From NCBI GenBank assembly GCA_023388385.1, contig JAEWGK010000227.1:1-8904 (forward strand): DNA of 8,904 nucleotides, in the 5' to 3' direction. Every line of letters begins with the position of its first letter. Position 1 is the stretch's first letter. The stretch is from Actinomycetes bacterium (lineage in GTDB: Bacteria > Actinomycetota > Actinomycetes > Mycobacteriales > Mycobacteriaceae). Under the pieces are notes generated by a model. It was not told the DNA's origin. It saw nothing but the letters and a program-made list of their open reading frames with translations, and made no database searches. Both the position numbers and the translations under genes were made by a program. Below, piece by piece: positions 1 through 5,965 of the stretch.

Positions 1-564
1 CCCGCGACGCGCAACTGGGGGCTCGGCGACGGCCTGACCGCCGTCCAGGCGATCTCCCGGCCGGTCGACCCGGTGCCCGCCATCCGGGACGACACGGGCG
101 CCGCCATCGTGGGCTACGCGCTGTTCACGGGCCCCGGCGTCACGGGGCCGTCATCGCGCGGCGGGCTGGTCGGCGAGGTGTGGGCCGGCGAGGACCCGCT
201 GTTCAGCGGCACCGCCCACGGCGTGCAGGTGCGGCCGACGCCGGACGCCCCGGGCCTCGTCGCCGCGGAGGTGCCGCCGCCGGCGGAGGAGCCGGGCGGC
301 GATGGCCCCGGCCGGGCGGGGGGCCGCGGCGGCCGCGGACTCCTGGGCCGCCTGTTCAGCCGCGGGCATGATGCGCCGGACCCCGACGAGGGCCTGACCG
401 ACGCCGCCGGCAACCCGCGCACCATGCACGGGCCGATGGTGGCACGCGCCGTCCAGATCGGCGGCCCGGGCTTCCGCTACGTCCACGACGGCATCGAGTC
501 GAAGCGCCCCCGCGAGAAGGCCACCATCTACCGCCACCTGCGCGACCTGCAGCTGGTCCGGTAG
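1..564 (+). CDS. C-terminal part of an unrecognised protein (5' end outside window)
   Basis: The frame is open from base 1 to a TAG at 562-564, giving 187 visible residues with no stop. The GTG at 73 is therefore probably internal and the real start lies left of the window. The first ~80 visible residues look like a folded domain (NWGLGDGLTAVQAI, then AAIVGYALFTG). A Gly/Pro/Arg-rich low-complexity linker follows at visible residues ~92-135, and then a conserved-looking tail containing FRYVHDGIESKRPREKATIY and ending RHLRDLQLVR. I see no catalytic motif, signal peptide or membrane segment in the visible part. It is the only plus-strand gene here and converges on the FUSC gene with a 62-nt gap. 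I do not recognise the family. Recalled synteny suggests an actinobacterial conserved protein near purA/fba, but that is weak. Confidence 0.8.
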   Translation, partial: PATRNWGLGDGLTAVQAISRPVDPVPAIRDDTGAAIVGYALFTGPGVTGPSSRGGLVGEVWAGEDPLFSGTAHGVQVRPTPDAPGLVAAEVPPPAEEPGGDGPGRAGGRGGRGLLGRLFSRGHDAPDPDEGLTDAAGNPRTMHGPMVARAVQIGGPGFRYVHDGIESKRPREKATIYRHLRDLQLVR

Positions 565-626
565 GCCGCGGCCTCCCCGGGCAGCGGTGTGCACCCCGGG
601 TGCGCGGGCCCGGGATATCGTCTGCG
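565..626. terminator. Possible bidirectional terminator between convergent genes
   Basis: This 62-nt gap separates two convergent stop codons and is rich in inverted repeats. GCACC...GGTGC at about 591-603 forms a short GC hairpin, flanked by CCCGGG-type repeats that could extend pairing. No T-run follows on either strand, so this is not a classical intrinsic terminator. The call rests mainly on position between convergent genes. Confidence 0.3.
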
Positions 627-2018
627 TCAGCGGCTGGGGCGGGGGCGGCCCGGGTCGCCCCCGTCGCCGTCCCAGACCTCCGGGGGCATGGCGGGCCGCT
701 CCGTCGTGGGCGGCAGAGCGGCCACCGCGGACAGCCGCGACAGGCCGCAGACCTGCAGCAGGTCCACGACGATGGAACGGCACTGCGCGAAGATGACGAT
801 CTCGGACAGGGTCGCGCCCCCGACGACCCCGGCGTCCATGCGCGAGGCGAGGACGCGCAGCGCCCGGATCGCCTCCTCCTGCGTGACCGGGCCGCGGAGG
901 CGCCCGTCGCCGCCACCCGACTCGCCGTCGGCGGCGTCGCCGTCGCCGACGCGGGCGACGCCGGACGCCACGGCATCGGCCTCCACCCCGGAGACGCGAT
1001 CGGCGGCGACGCCCCAGGCGGGCACGCCGGGCAGCACCGGCGAGTCGTCGAGCAGCCGCCGCACCATCTGCGCGCATGACGCGGTGCCCTTCACCAGGGA
1101 GATGAGCTTCGGTGAGACCTCGACATGGTCCTCCGTCGCGGTGATGGCGCGGCGGGCGAGGACGCGGGCGTTGCGCATGGCGTTGTCGACGGGGTTGACG
1201 ATGCGCGCGAACGTCCGCAGCTGGCGCCGGCGCCCCCACCACATCGGGGACACGCGGGCCTGCTCGGCCCCGCCGCCGACGGCCTGCACCATCGCGCTGA
1301 TGTCGCCCTGCGAGGCGCGCCCAATCTGCAGGGCGGCGCGGATCCGGTCGCCGTCGCGCTCCTCCAGGCCCCGGCCGACGTCGTAGAGGATGTCGGCCAC
1401 CAGCTCCAGGACCGACGCGATGGAGCGCCGCGACTCCACCACGGGATTGCGCGGGACGACGGCCATGACCAGCACGCCGATGATGCCGCCGACCAGCGCG
1501 TCGATCATCCGCTCGTACGTCGGGCCCGTGCCCGGCGGCATGATCGTCGCGATGAGCACCGCCGACGACGCCGCCTGGTTGACCACCAGCGGCCCGCGGC
1601 CGGTGAAGACGCCGACGATCATCGCCACCAGGACGCCCGCGGCGAGCTGCCAGACGCCCGGTCCGAGGATGCCGATGATGACGTCGCCGATGCCGACGCC
1701 CAGCGCGGCGCCGAGAACGAGTTCGATGGAGTTGTTGATGCGAGGCCCCGACGTCGTCACCGACAGCCCGATGAACGCCGCCATCGGCGCGAAGAACGGC
1801 TGGGCGTGGCCCAGCACGTCGAGTGCGAACCAGTACGACAGGCCCGCGGCCACCGCGGCCTGAAGGATCAGCAGCCAGCGGGTGCGGACCCGGTAGACGC
1901 CGGTGAGGAAGCGCGTGCGCGGCCGGGTGCGCCGCCGCACGGCCGCGGCCGCCCGGGACGCGGGATGCCGCAGCGCCTCGAGGTGGTCGATGCCGTCGCC
2001 GTCGCGTCGTCTAGCCAT
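627..2018 (-). CDS. FUSC family inner-membrane protein (aromatic acid exporter-like)
   Basis: Predicted protein of 463 aa. Residues ~46-190 hold about five or six hydrophobic segments (approximately 46-66, 74-88, 98-118, 122-139, 147-160, 172-188) with the conserved-looking FFAPMAAFIGL and GPRINNSIELVLGAALGVG. This matches the N-terminal membrane half of FUSC/ArAE proteins (fusaric-acid resistance and p-hydroxybenzoate efflux type). The remaining ~270 residues are soluble and mostly helical, with an acidic Gly/Asp-rich insert at ~345-376. Substrate and direction of transport cannot be read from sequence. The start is the ATG at 2018, preceded by GGGAGGGG at good spacing. A longer ORF reaches 2099 but would run into the DUF3151 coding tail and lacks this ribosome-binding site. 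The gene lies 23 nt downstream of DUF3151 and is probably cotranscribed with it. Confidence 0.85.
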   Translation of the reverse strand: MARRRDGDGIDHLEALRHPASRAAAAVRRRTRPRTRFLTGVYRVRTRWLLILQAAVAAGLSYWFALDVLGHAQPFFAPMAAFIGLSVTTSGPRINNSIELVLGAALGVGIGDVIIGILGPGVWQLAAGVLVAMIVGVFTGRGPLVVNQAASSAVLIATIMPPGTGPTYERMIDALVGGIIGVLVMAVVPRNPVVESRRSIASVLELVADILYDVGRGLEERDGDRIRAALQIGRASQGDISAMVQAVGGGAEQARVSPMWWGRRRQLRTFARIVNPVDNAMRNARVLARRAITATEDHVEVSPKLISLVKGTASCAQMVRRLLDDSPVLPGVPAWGVAADRVSGVEADAVASGVARVGDGDAADGESGGGDGRLRGPVTQEEAIRALRVLASRMDAGVVGGATLSEIVIFAQCRSIVVDLLQVCGLSRLSAVAALPPTTERPAMPPEVWDGDGGDPGRPRPSR

Positions 2019-2041
2019 GTGCCCCTCCCGGGCGGAGCCTT

Positions 2042-2452
2042 CTACAAGCCGGTGGCGGCCACGGCGGACCGGTCGCAGTCCTGCAGCAGCGCCAGGCAAC
2101 GGTCGTACTCGTCGTCCTCGCCGATCGCGCGGGCGGCCTTCGCCAGCGCGGAGATGGCCATGAGGACGCCGCGGTTGCCCTCATGCGACCACGGAACGGC
2201 GCCGAAGCCGCGCCAGCCGTTGCCGCGCAAGTGGTCGAGGCCGCGGTGGTAGCCGGTGCGGGCGTAGGCGTAGGCCGTCACGGCCTCCCCGTCGGCCAGC
2301 GCGGCCTCCGCCAGCTCCGCCCAGGCGCGGGAGTCGCGCGGGCAGGCGCGGACGACGTCGGCGGGCACGGCACCGGCGGCGCGGGCGCGGTCCGCCTCCG
2401 GGAACGGGGGCAATTCGACGGGCTTGGGGGCGAGCATGTCGTTGAACTCCAT
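2042..2452 (-). CDS. DUF3151 family protein (Rv0360c-like)
   Basis: Predicted soluble protein of 136 aa. It begins MEFNDMLAPKPVELPPF and contains YARTGYHRGLDHLRGNGWRG, then VPWSHEGNRG and an acidic helical end ALLQDCD. This is the pattern I know from the actinobacterial DUF3151 family, typically ~130-140 aa, so the gene looks complete. The repeated Ala-rich helices resemble TPR-like packing, but no biochemical function is established to my knowledge. In-frame ATGs exist at 2464 and 2461. I chose 2452 because a -10-like CATGAT ends 7 nt before it, which would suit a leaderless message, and the family motif NDMLAP begins right there. It lies 23 nt upstream of the FUSC gene. Confidence 0.85.
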   Translation of the reverse strand: MEFNDMLAPKPVELPPFPEADRARAAGAVPADVVRACPRDSRAWAELAEAALADGEAVTAYAYARTGYHRGLDHLRGNGWRGFGAVPWSHEGNRGVLMAISALAKAARAIGEDDEYDRCLALLQDCDRSAVAATGL

Positions 2453-2458
2453 GCGCCC

Positions 2459-2464
2459 CATCAT
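2459..2464 (-). promoter_or_regulatory. Possible leaderless promoter -10 for DUF3151-FUSC unit
   Basis: On the minus strand, CATGAT lies 7 nt upstream of the ATG at 2452. It keeps the A at position 2 and T at position 6 of the actinobacterial -10 (TAnnnT) but not the first T. I see no clear -35. The spacing would put transcription start at or next to the start codon. Confidence 0.25.
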
Positions 2465-2539
2465 GCCAGCGGGGCCGTCATCGGCGACCGGGCGCGGACA
2501 TGCGGCCGCGCGCGGGCGCGCACGGGTGCGCAGCCGCCG

Positions 2540-2574
2540 GGCTGACGAAGGCTTCCGCCCCGGCTGGCTCAGCC
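2540..2574 (-). terminator. Weak hairpin at the end of the ornithine cyclodeaminase-like gene
   Basis: GGCTGA (2540-2545) pairs with TCAGCC (2569-2574) across a ~23-nt loop. The hairpin overlaps the TGA stop of the gene ending at 2569 and has no U-tail. It could reduce readthrough into DUF3151, but the evidence is thin. Confidence 0.2.
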
Positions 2575-3552
2575 CTCCATCTGCTCGCCGCCGTCGTCGC
2601 CGGCGCGGGCGACGATCTCGACGGCGCAGGCGAGGTCCTCCCAGCCCTGGCCCGCGGTCTTGTAGACGACGGGGCCGCGGGCGTCGGCGATCTCGGCGGC
2701 CAGGCCGGGCTCGGCGACGACGTCGCGCAGCGTCGACCAGTCGCCGTCGGCGAGGGCGCCCTCCTCGATGGCGAGGGCGATGTCGCCGCACTCCTCGCGG
2801 GCGACGCGCTCGTCCTCGACGATGACGGTGGAGCGAGCGATGAGATCGCCCGGGACCTCGCGGCGCTTCGGATCGTGGGCGCCCATTGCGACGATGACGG
2901 CGTGATCCGTGACCTCGGCGTCGGCGATGACCGGCTCGGCGGAGGAGGTGGCGCAGATGATGAGGTCGGCGCCCTCCGGCAGCTGCGTCGACACCTCGTG
3001 CGGGACGGGGCAGTCGATCTCGCGCTCGGTGCGGACGACGAAGGTGATGTCGACGTCGCCGTCCTCGCCGCCGAACAGCTCCTGCACGCCGGCGGCGTGG
3101 GAGACCGCCTGCGGACCGCCGCCGACGATGGCGACGTGGAGGGTGACCGGGCCGGAGGACTCGCGCAGGACGCGGGCGTTCTCGCGGCGGCGGCGGACGA
3201 TCTCGAGGATGCCCGCGAAGGACAGCGCCGGGGTGCGGATCTCGGTGATGGCCGTGCCATCGAGCACCGCCACCGGGGCCAGGGTGTCGCCGTCGCAGAG
3301 CACGTAGACGCCCTGGATCGTCGGCAGGCCCCGCTCGGCGTTGCCGCGGTGGACGGTGAGAAACTTGACGCCGGCATGATCGCGCGACGCCGACGGCATG
3401 GTGAGCAGCTGCCTCCCCTCCCCGACGTCCGCACCGGTGCGGGGGATGTCCGCGGCCGGGTCGACGCCGTCGAGCAGCGCCTCCCGCAGGACGTAGGTGG
3501 CCCTGCCGACGCTCAGCGTGGACCGGACGGTGCTGGAGTCGTAGAAACGCAT
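2569..3552 (-). CDS. Ornithine cyclodeaminase / mu-crystallin family protein
   Basis: Predicted cytosolic protein of 327 aa, usual length for the family. Family marks in order: VKFLTVHRGN with Lys63 and Asn71, GLPT at 75-78, VAVLDGTAITEIRTPALSFAG at ~95-113 (matching the Dg-lT-RTaA block, Arg106), a Rossmann nucleotide loop VAIVGGGPQAV at 140-150, ICATSSAEPVI at 199-209, and YKTAGQGWEDLA at 297-308. The family includes ornithine cyclodeaminase (L-ornithine to L-proline plus ammonia), alanine dehydrogenase, ketimine reductases and siderophore-pathway enzymes such as SbnB, so the substrate is open. The nucleotide loop reads GGGPQ where GAGVQ is common. The start is ATG 3552, with TACGGT 6 nt upstream suggesting leaderless initiation and only a weak ribosome-binding site. 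No proline, arginine or siderophore gene adjoins it. It is separated from DUF3151 by 116 nt. Confidence 0.85.
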   Translation of the reverse strand: MRFYDSSTVRSTLSVGRATYVLREALLDGVDPAADIPRTGADVGEGRQLLTMPSASRDHAGVKFLTVHRGNAERGLPTIQGVYVLCDGDTLAPVAVLDGTAITEIRTPALSFAGILEIVRRRRENARVLRESSGPVTLHVAIVGGGPQAVSHAAGVQELFGGEDGDVDITFVVRTEREIDCPVPHEVSTQLPEGADLIICATSSAEPVIADAEVTDHAVIVAMGAHDPKRREVPGDLIARSTVIVEDERVAREECGDIALAIEEGALADGDWSTLRDVVAEPGLAAEIADARGPVVYKTAGQGWEDLACAVEIVARAGDDGGEQMEG

Positions 3553-3558
3553 GGGCCC

Positions 3559-3564
3559 ACCGTA
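3559..3564 (-). promoter_or_regulatory. Possible leaderless promoter -10 of the ornithine cyclodeaminase-like gene
   Basis: TACGGT on the minus strand fits the actinobacterial TAnnnT -10 and is followed by GGGCCC and then the ATG. The transcript would start at or within a few bases of the start codon. No convincing -35 was found. An alternative, TTCGGT (3657-3662), 17-bp spacer, TAGGAT (3634-3639), would give an ~80-nt leader. Confidence 0.3.
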
Positions 3565-3609
3565 CCCGGGCGGTCACCCCCGCCGTGAACCCCCGCCGCC
3601 CGGGGACAG

Positions 3610-3638
3610 GTGGCATCGCCCACATTTTCCGTTATCCT
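3610..3638 (+). promoter_or_regulatory. Candidate plus-strand sigma-A-type promoter in intergenic region
   Basis: GTGGCA (3610-3615) lies 17 bp upstream of TATCCT (3633-3638), giving a 4/6 match to TTGACA and a TAnnnT -10. This is one of the few AT-richer patches in the window. Transcription would start near 3645 and run toward the terminator at 3787-3830. On the opposite strand the same patch offers TAGGAT with TTCGGT at 17 bp, so direction is uncertain. Confidence 0.3.
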
Positions 3639-3646
3639 AAGGTCAG
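3638..3646 (+). promoter_or_regulatory. Possible DtxR/IdeR half-site
   Basis: TAAGGTCAG matches 8 of 9 positions of the half-site TWAGGTWAG of the DtxR/IdeR iron-repressor operator. On the other strand CCTGACCTTA matches 9 of 10. The partner half-site is poor, so this may be chance. If real, it overlaps the predicted start of a plus transcript or the -10 of a minus promoter. Confidence 0.15.
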
Positions 3647-3830
3647 GTTTCGTTGCACCGAACTTCATCGGTCGCCTATGTGGGGCGGCCCGTCCGGCGC
3701 GCGATTCCCCACGGAACCCCGGGGACCTCCGCCCCGGGATCCGGCCGTGCGAATGCGATTCGTCCTAGCCTGCACCGCGCGGCGCCGAACCCGACCCGAT
3801 CACCGATCGGGCCGGGTTCCGGCGTTTCTG
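3645..3830 (+). ncRNA. Candidate structured small RNA (unproven)
   Basis: The stretch runs from the start predicted for the 3610-3638 promoter to a strong plus-strand terminator. It contains serial inverted repeats: GTGGGG/CCCCAC (3680-3685 with 3707-3712), CCCCGGGG pairing with CCCCGGG around 3718-3738, and CGAAT-GCG-ATTCG (3750-3762). A second -10-like TAGCCT at 3766-3771 could start a shorter RNA. No small ORF with a ribosome-binding site closes before the terminator. It matches no RNA family I recognise; it lacks the C-rich loops of 6C RNA. It could instead be the decayed end of a lost plus-strand gene. Confidence 0.25.
3784..3830 (+). terminator. Strong intrinsic terminator, plus strand
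   Basis: GAACCCG (3787-3793) pairs with CGGGTTC (3813-3819), and CCCGATC (3795-3801) with GATCGGG (3805-3811). The loop is ACC and there is one A/C mismatch, giving 14 paired bases. TTTCT follows shortly afterwards on the plus strand. On the minus strand no T-run follows, so it points to a plus-strand transcript. The stem itself could also slow minus-strand readthrough from the GH76 gene that stops at 3925. Confidence 0.6.
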
Positions 3831-3867
3831 GTCGGCGAGGGCAGGCGGGGGTCGTCGCAACGCACGA

Positions 3868-3906
3868 TCGCAGGTACTGCGACCGCACGTCACGGGATGC
3901 GTGACG
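3868..3906 (-). terminator. Paired hairpins just past the GH76 stop codon
   Basis: Two perfect short hairpins sit side by side: TCGCAG-GTA-CTGCGA (3868-3882) and CGTCAC, 7-nt loop, GTGACG (3888-3906). The second begins ~18 nt downstream of the GH76 stop on the minus strand. There is no U-tail, so termination would be inefficient or of a non-classical type. Confidence 0.35.
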
Positions 3907-3924
3907 ACGCGCCCCGCGAGACCC

Positions 3925-5139
3925 CTACGGCTCGCGCGTGGCGGCGGGGTCGCCCTCCTCGGGCCCGCGCCTCGCGTCCCCCTCGGCACGGACAGAGTCG
4001 GCGGACACCGCGGCGGCGGCCTCCATGAGCATCCAGCCGGACAGCTGCACGGACAGGCAGCGCTCGGCGGCCGCGGCCGCACCCGACGGCTTGGCCACGA
4101 AGCCCCCGCCGCGGGGGAAGACCGCGTCGGCGTTCCAGTCGCCGGGGAACAGCGGCAGGCCGTCGACCTCGAGGCGGTGCTGCCACGCGGCCTCCGCACT
4201 GTGCAGGACCAGACGGCGGCAGATGCGGCGCGTCGCCCGGCTCATCCGGTCGTCCTGCGGCAGCCGCATCGCGGCCTGCGCCAGATAGCGCACCAGGATG
4301 CCGTCGAAGAGGCCGCCGTCGCCGGAGCCGCCGCCGGCGATGACCGCCTTCGGCGTCGCCAGGTGCGTGGCGACGGCGTGGACGAGCTGGTGGACGCGCG
4401 TGAGCTGGCGCGTCGCCGCCTCGGACTCCCCGCGATCCTCCAGCGCGAGGGCCAGCTCCAGGCAGGCGCCGATCATGACGCCCTGGTTGTAGGAGTAGAT
4501 GGTCCGCACGGTCTCCTCGCCGCTCATGGACAGACGGATGCCGTCCATGATGAGGCCCCGGGAGTCGACGAGGTTGGCGAAGACCCAGTCGACCATCGCC
4601 ACGGCCTCGTCCAGGCGGCCGAGGCGCGCCAGCAGGATGGCGGCCGGGCCGTTGGCGGGGACGTTGAAGAACAGGTCGCCCTCGCGCCACGGCAGCACGC
4701 CGAGGTCGGCGTCGATGCCGGCGGTCAGCGCGTCGATGAGCCGGCGCAGGGTGCGGTTCGGGCGCCTCCGGCCCTGCTGCTCCTGGATGCGCAGCAGCGC
4801 CAACGCCATCCACGCCCGGTCGTCGTAGTAGCGGTTGGCCGACAGCGGCCCGAGGTTGCGCAGGCGGATGCCGCGCACCGCGTCGGCGACGCCCCGGCCC
4901 TTCGCCTTCGACGGCAGCCGCACGTACGCGTCGACGAGGCAGTCGACGTAATGGGCCTGCCACCAGTAGTGCCAGGTCAGGAAGAACTTGTCGCGGGCCG
5001 GCGCCGGCCACGAGACGACGCCGAGGTTCGTGCGGGGCAGGCTCCACAGGCTGGCGGCGTGGCGGTCGCGGATGGCCTGCTCCGCGACGTCGGCGCGGTA
5101 GGCCCAGTTCTCCGCCTCGGTGCTCGTCGGTCCGATCAT
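3925..5139 (-). CDS. GH76 family glycoside hydrolase (alpha-1,6-mannanase fold), no signal peptide
   Basis: Predicted protein of 404 aa. Marks of the (alpha/alpha)6 GH76 fold, numbered from the start chosen here: the paired Asp of SANRYYDDRAWMALALLR (Asp106-Asp107), the expected catalytic pair; LFFNVPANGPAAILLAR at ~157-172; TIYSYNQGVMIGACLEL at ~213-229; GDGGLFDGILVRYLA at ~273-287. GH76 enzymes act on alpha-1,6-linked mannose. There is no signal peptide or membrane segment, so it appears cytosolic. M. tuberculosis Rv0365c is, from memory, the related GH76 protein. The frame extends to an ATG at 5202, but that codon lies within a -10-like TATCAT and has no ribosome-binding site. The ATG at 5139 has GGGGA close upstream and AGGAGAGAGAGG further up. 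Asp-rich polar tail after residue ~380. Confidence 0.85.
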   Translation of the reverse strand: MIGPTSTEAENWAYRADVAEQAIRDRHAASLWSLPRTNLGVVSWPAPARDKFFLTWHYWWQAHYVDCLVDAYVRLPSKAKGRGVADAVRGIRLRNLGPLSANRYYDDRAWMALALLRIQEQQGRRRPNRTLRRLIDALTAGIDADLGVLPWREGDLFFNVPANGPAAILLARLGRLDEAVAMVDWVFANLVDSRGLIMDGIRLSMSGEETVRTIYSYNQGVMIGACLELALALEDRGESEAATRQLTRVHQLVHAVATHLATPKAVIAGGGSGDGGLFDGILVRYLAQAAMRLPQDDRMSRATRRICRRLVLHSAEAAWQHRLEVDGLPLFPGDWNADAVFPRGGGFVAKPSGAAAAAERCLSVQLSGWMLMEAAAAVSADSVRAEGDARRGPEEGDPAATREP

Positions 5140-5200
5140 CGTCCCCAGCGACCTCTCTCTCCTGCCGGTGCGGCGCCGCACGCGCAGCGCATCCCAGGCC

Positions 5201-5230
5201 ATGATAGTTGCGGGATCACGAAACAGTCAC
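5201..5230 (-). promoter_or_regulatory. Promoter candidate for the GH76 gene
   Basis: On the minus strand GTGACT (5225-5230, 4/6 to TTGACA) is followed by an 18-bp spacer and TATCAT (5201-5206, fits TAnnnT). Transcription would begin near 5195, leaving a ~55-nt leader with a purine-rich ribosome-binding region ahead of ATG 5139. This site is the main reason for rejecting the start at 5202. Confidence 0.45.
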
Positions 5231-5293
5231 CGTGAACGCCCCCTGCCCGCGAGTGGGGCCGGGGCGGGGCTGGGGAGAGGCCGGCGCTACGCA

Positions 5294-5965
5294 TCACCAG
5301 GCGTCGCCGAGGTCCGCGTGGGCGCGGATCCACGCGTGCGCGGCGATGCCCGCCGCGACGCCCGCGTTGATGGAGCGCGTCGACCCGAACTGGGCGATGG
5401 ACACGGTCATGTCCGCAGCGGCACGGGCCTCCGGCGTCACCCCCGGACCCTCCTGCCCGAACAGCAGCAGGCAGTTACGCGGCAGCTCCGTGGTCTCCAG
5501 CGGCACCGAGCCGGGGACATTGTCGACGGCGACGACCGCCAGCCCCCGCTCCCGCGCCCAGGCGACGCAGTCCGCGACCGTCTCATGGTGCAGCAGATGC
5601 TGGTACCGGTCGGTGACCATCGCACCGCGGCGGTTCCAGCGACGCCGGCCGACGATGTGCACCGCCGCGGCCGCGAAGGCGTTGGCCGTGCGGACGACGG
5701 TGCCGATGTTCATGTCGTTCTCGAAGTTCTCGATGGCGACGTGCAGCGGGTGCCGGCGGCGGTCGATGTCCGCCCGGATGGCCTCGCGGGTCCAGTAGCG
5801 GTAGGCGTCGACGACGTTGCGGCGGTCCCCGCCGTCCAACAGCTCGGGGTCGAACCGCGGGTCATCGGGCCGCGGCTCCCCCGGGTGCTCCTCCTCCCAC
5901 GGGCCGACGCCGACGCGCCCGGCGCCCCACTCCGTGGGGCCCGGTGCGGGATCGGGTGCCGTCAT
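5294..5965 (-). CDS. TrmH/SpoU family RNA 2'-O-methyltransferase
   Basis: Predicted protein of 223 aa. The three SPOUT motifs are clear: motif 1 IENFENDMNIGTVVRTANAF (78-97, with the Asn and Arg expected at the RNA/catalytic site), motif 2 LLFGQEGPGVTPEA (167-180), and motif 3 SIAQFGSTRSINAGVAAGIA (189-208), which forms the trefoil-knot SAM site. It should transfer a methyl group from S-adenosylmethionine to a ribose 2'-OH in tRNA or rRNA; the target base is unknown. The first ~70 residues are a Pro/Glu/Asp-rich extension plus a linker, outside the core. The ATG overlaps the TGA of the upstream lysoplasmalogenase-like gene (ATGA), which implies translational coupling. It appears to be the last gene of the pyrE operon, 154 nt before GH76. 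The recalled M. tuberculosis counterpart is Rv0380c. Confidence 0.92.
   Translation of the reverse strand: MTAPDPAPGPTEWGAGRVGVGPWEEEHPGEPRPDDPRFDPELLDGGDRRNVVDAYRYWTREAIRADIDRRRHPLHVAIENFENDMNIGTVVRTANAFAAAAVHIVGRRRWNRRGAMVTDRYQHLLHHETVADCVAWARERGLAVVAVDNVPGSVPLETTELPRNCLLLFGQEGPGVTPEARAAADMTVSIAQFGSTRSINAGVAAGIAAHAWIRAHADLGDAW

Larger units (their letters stand above)
3553..3924. other. 372-nt gene-free intergenic region
   Basis: No reading frame here shows a domain, a start with a ribosome-binding site or a stop in a sensible place. Frames that stay open across it (for example plus-strand 3585-4028) run through the terminator and into the GH76 gene antisense. What it does hold is the AT-richer promoter-like patch (3610-3650), serial hairpins, the strong plus-strand terminator and the paired hairpins, listed separately. 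Confidence 0.6.

Noticed and set aside
151..1242. 363-aa minus-strand open frame
   Set aside because: Extremely Arg-rich; overlaps the real plus-strand gene and the FUSC gene in another frame.
2019..2099. Longer FUSC start at 2099
   Set aside because: Would overlap the end of DUF3151 and lacks a ribosome-binding site, while ATG 2018 follows GGGAGGGG.
2500..3588. 362-aa plus-strand open frame, Asp/Ala/Gly-rich
   Set aside because: Antisense shadow of the cyclodeaminase-like gene; no ribosome-binding site or family feature.
3680..3830. 6C RNA, riboswitch or T-box
   Set aside because: Hairpins are present but the C-rich loops of 6C RNA and the conserved cores of known riboswitches are not, and no gene follows on the plus strand.
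3585..4028. 147-aa plus-strand frame across the intergenic region
   Set aside because: Runs through the strong terminator and into the GH76 gene antisense; Arg/Pro-rich; no ribosome-binding site.
5140..5202. Longer GH76 start at ATG 5202
   Set aside because: The ATG lies in a -10-like TATCAT with a -35-like GTGACT upstream and has no ribosome-binding site; the extra residues are Arg-rich.
3901..5235. 444-aa plus-strand open frame
   Set aside because: Antisense to the GH76 gene; composition is Arg/Ala/Gly/Val-rich with no domain. In such GC-rich DNA long antisense frames are expected.
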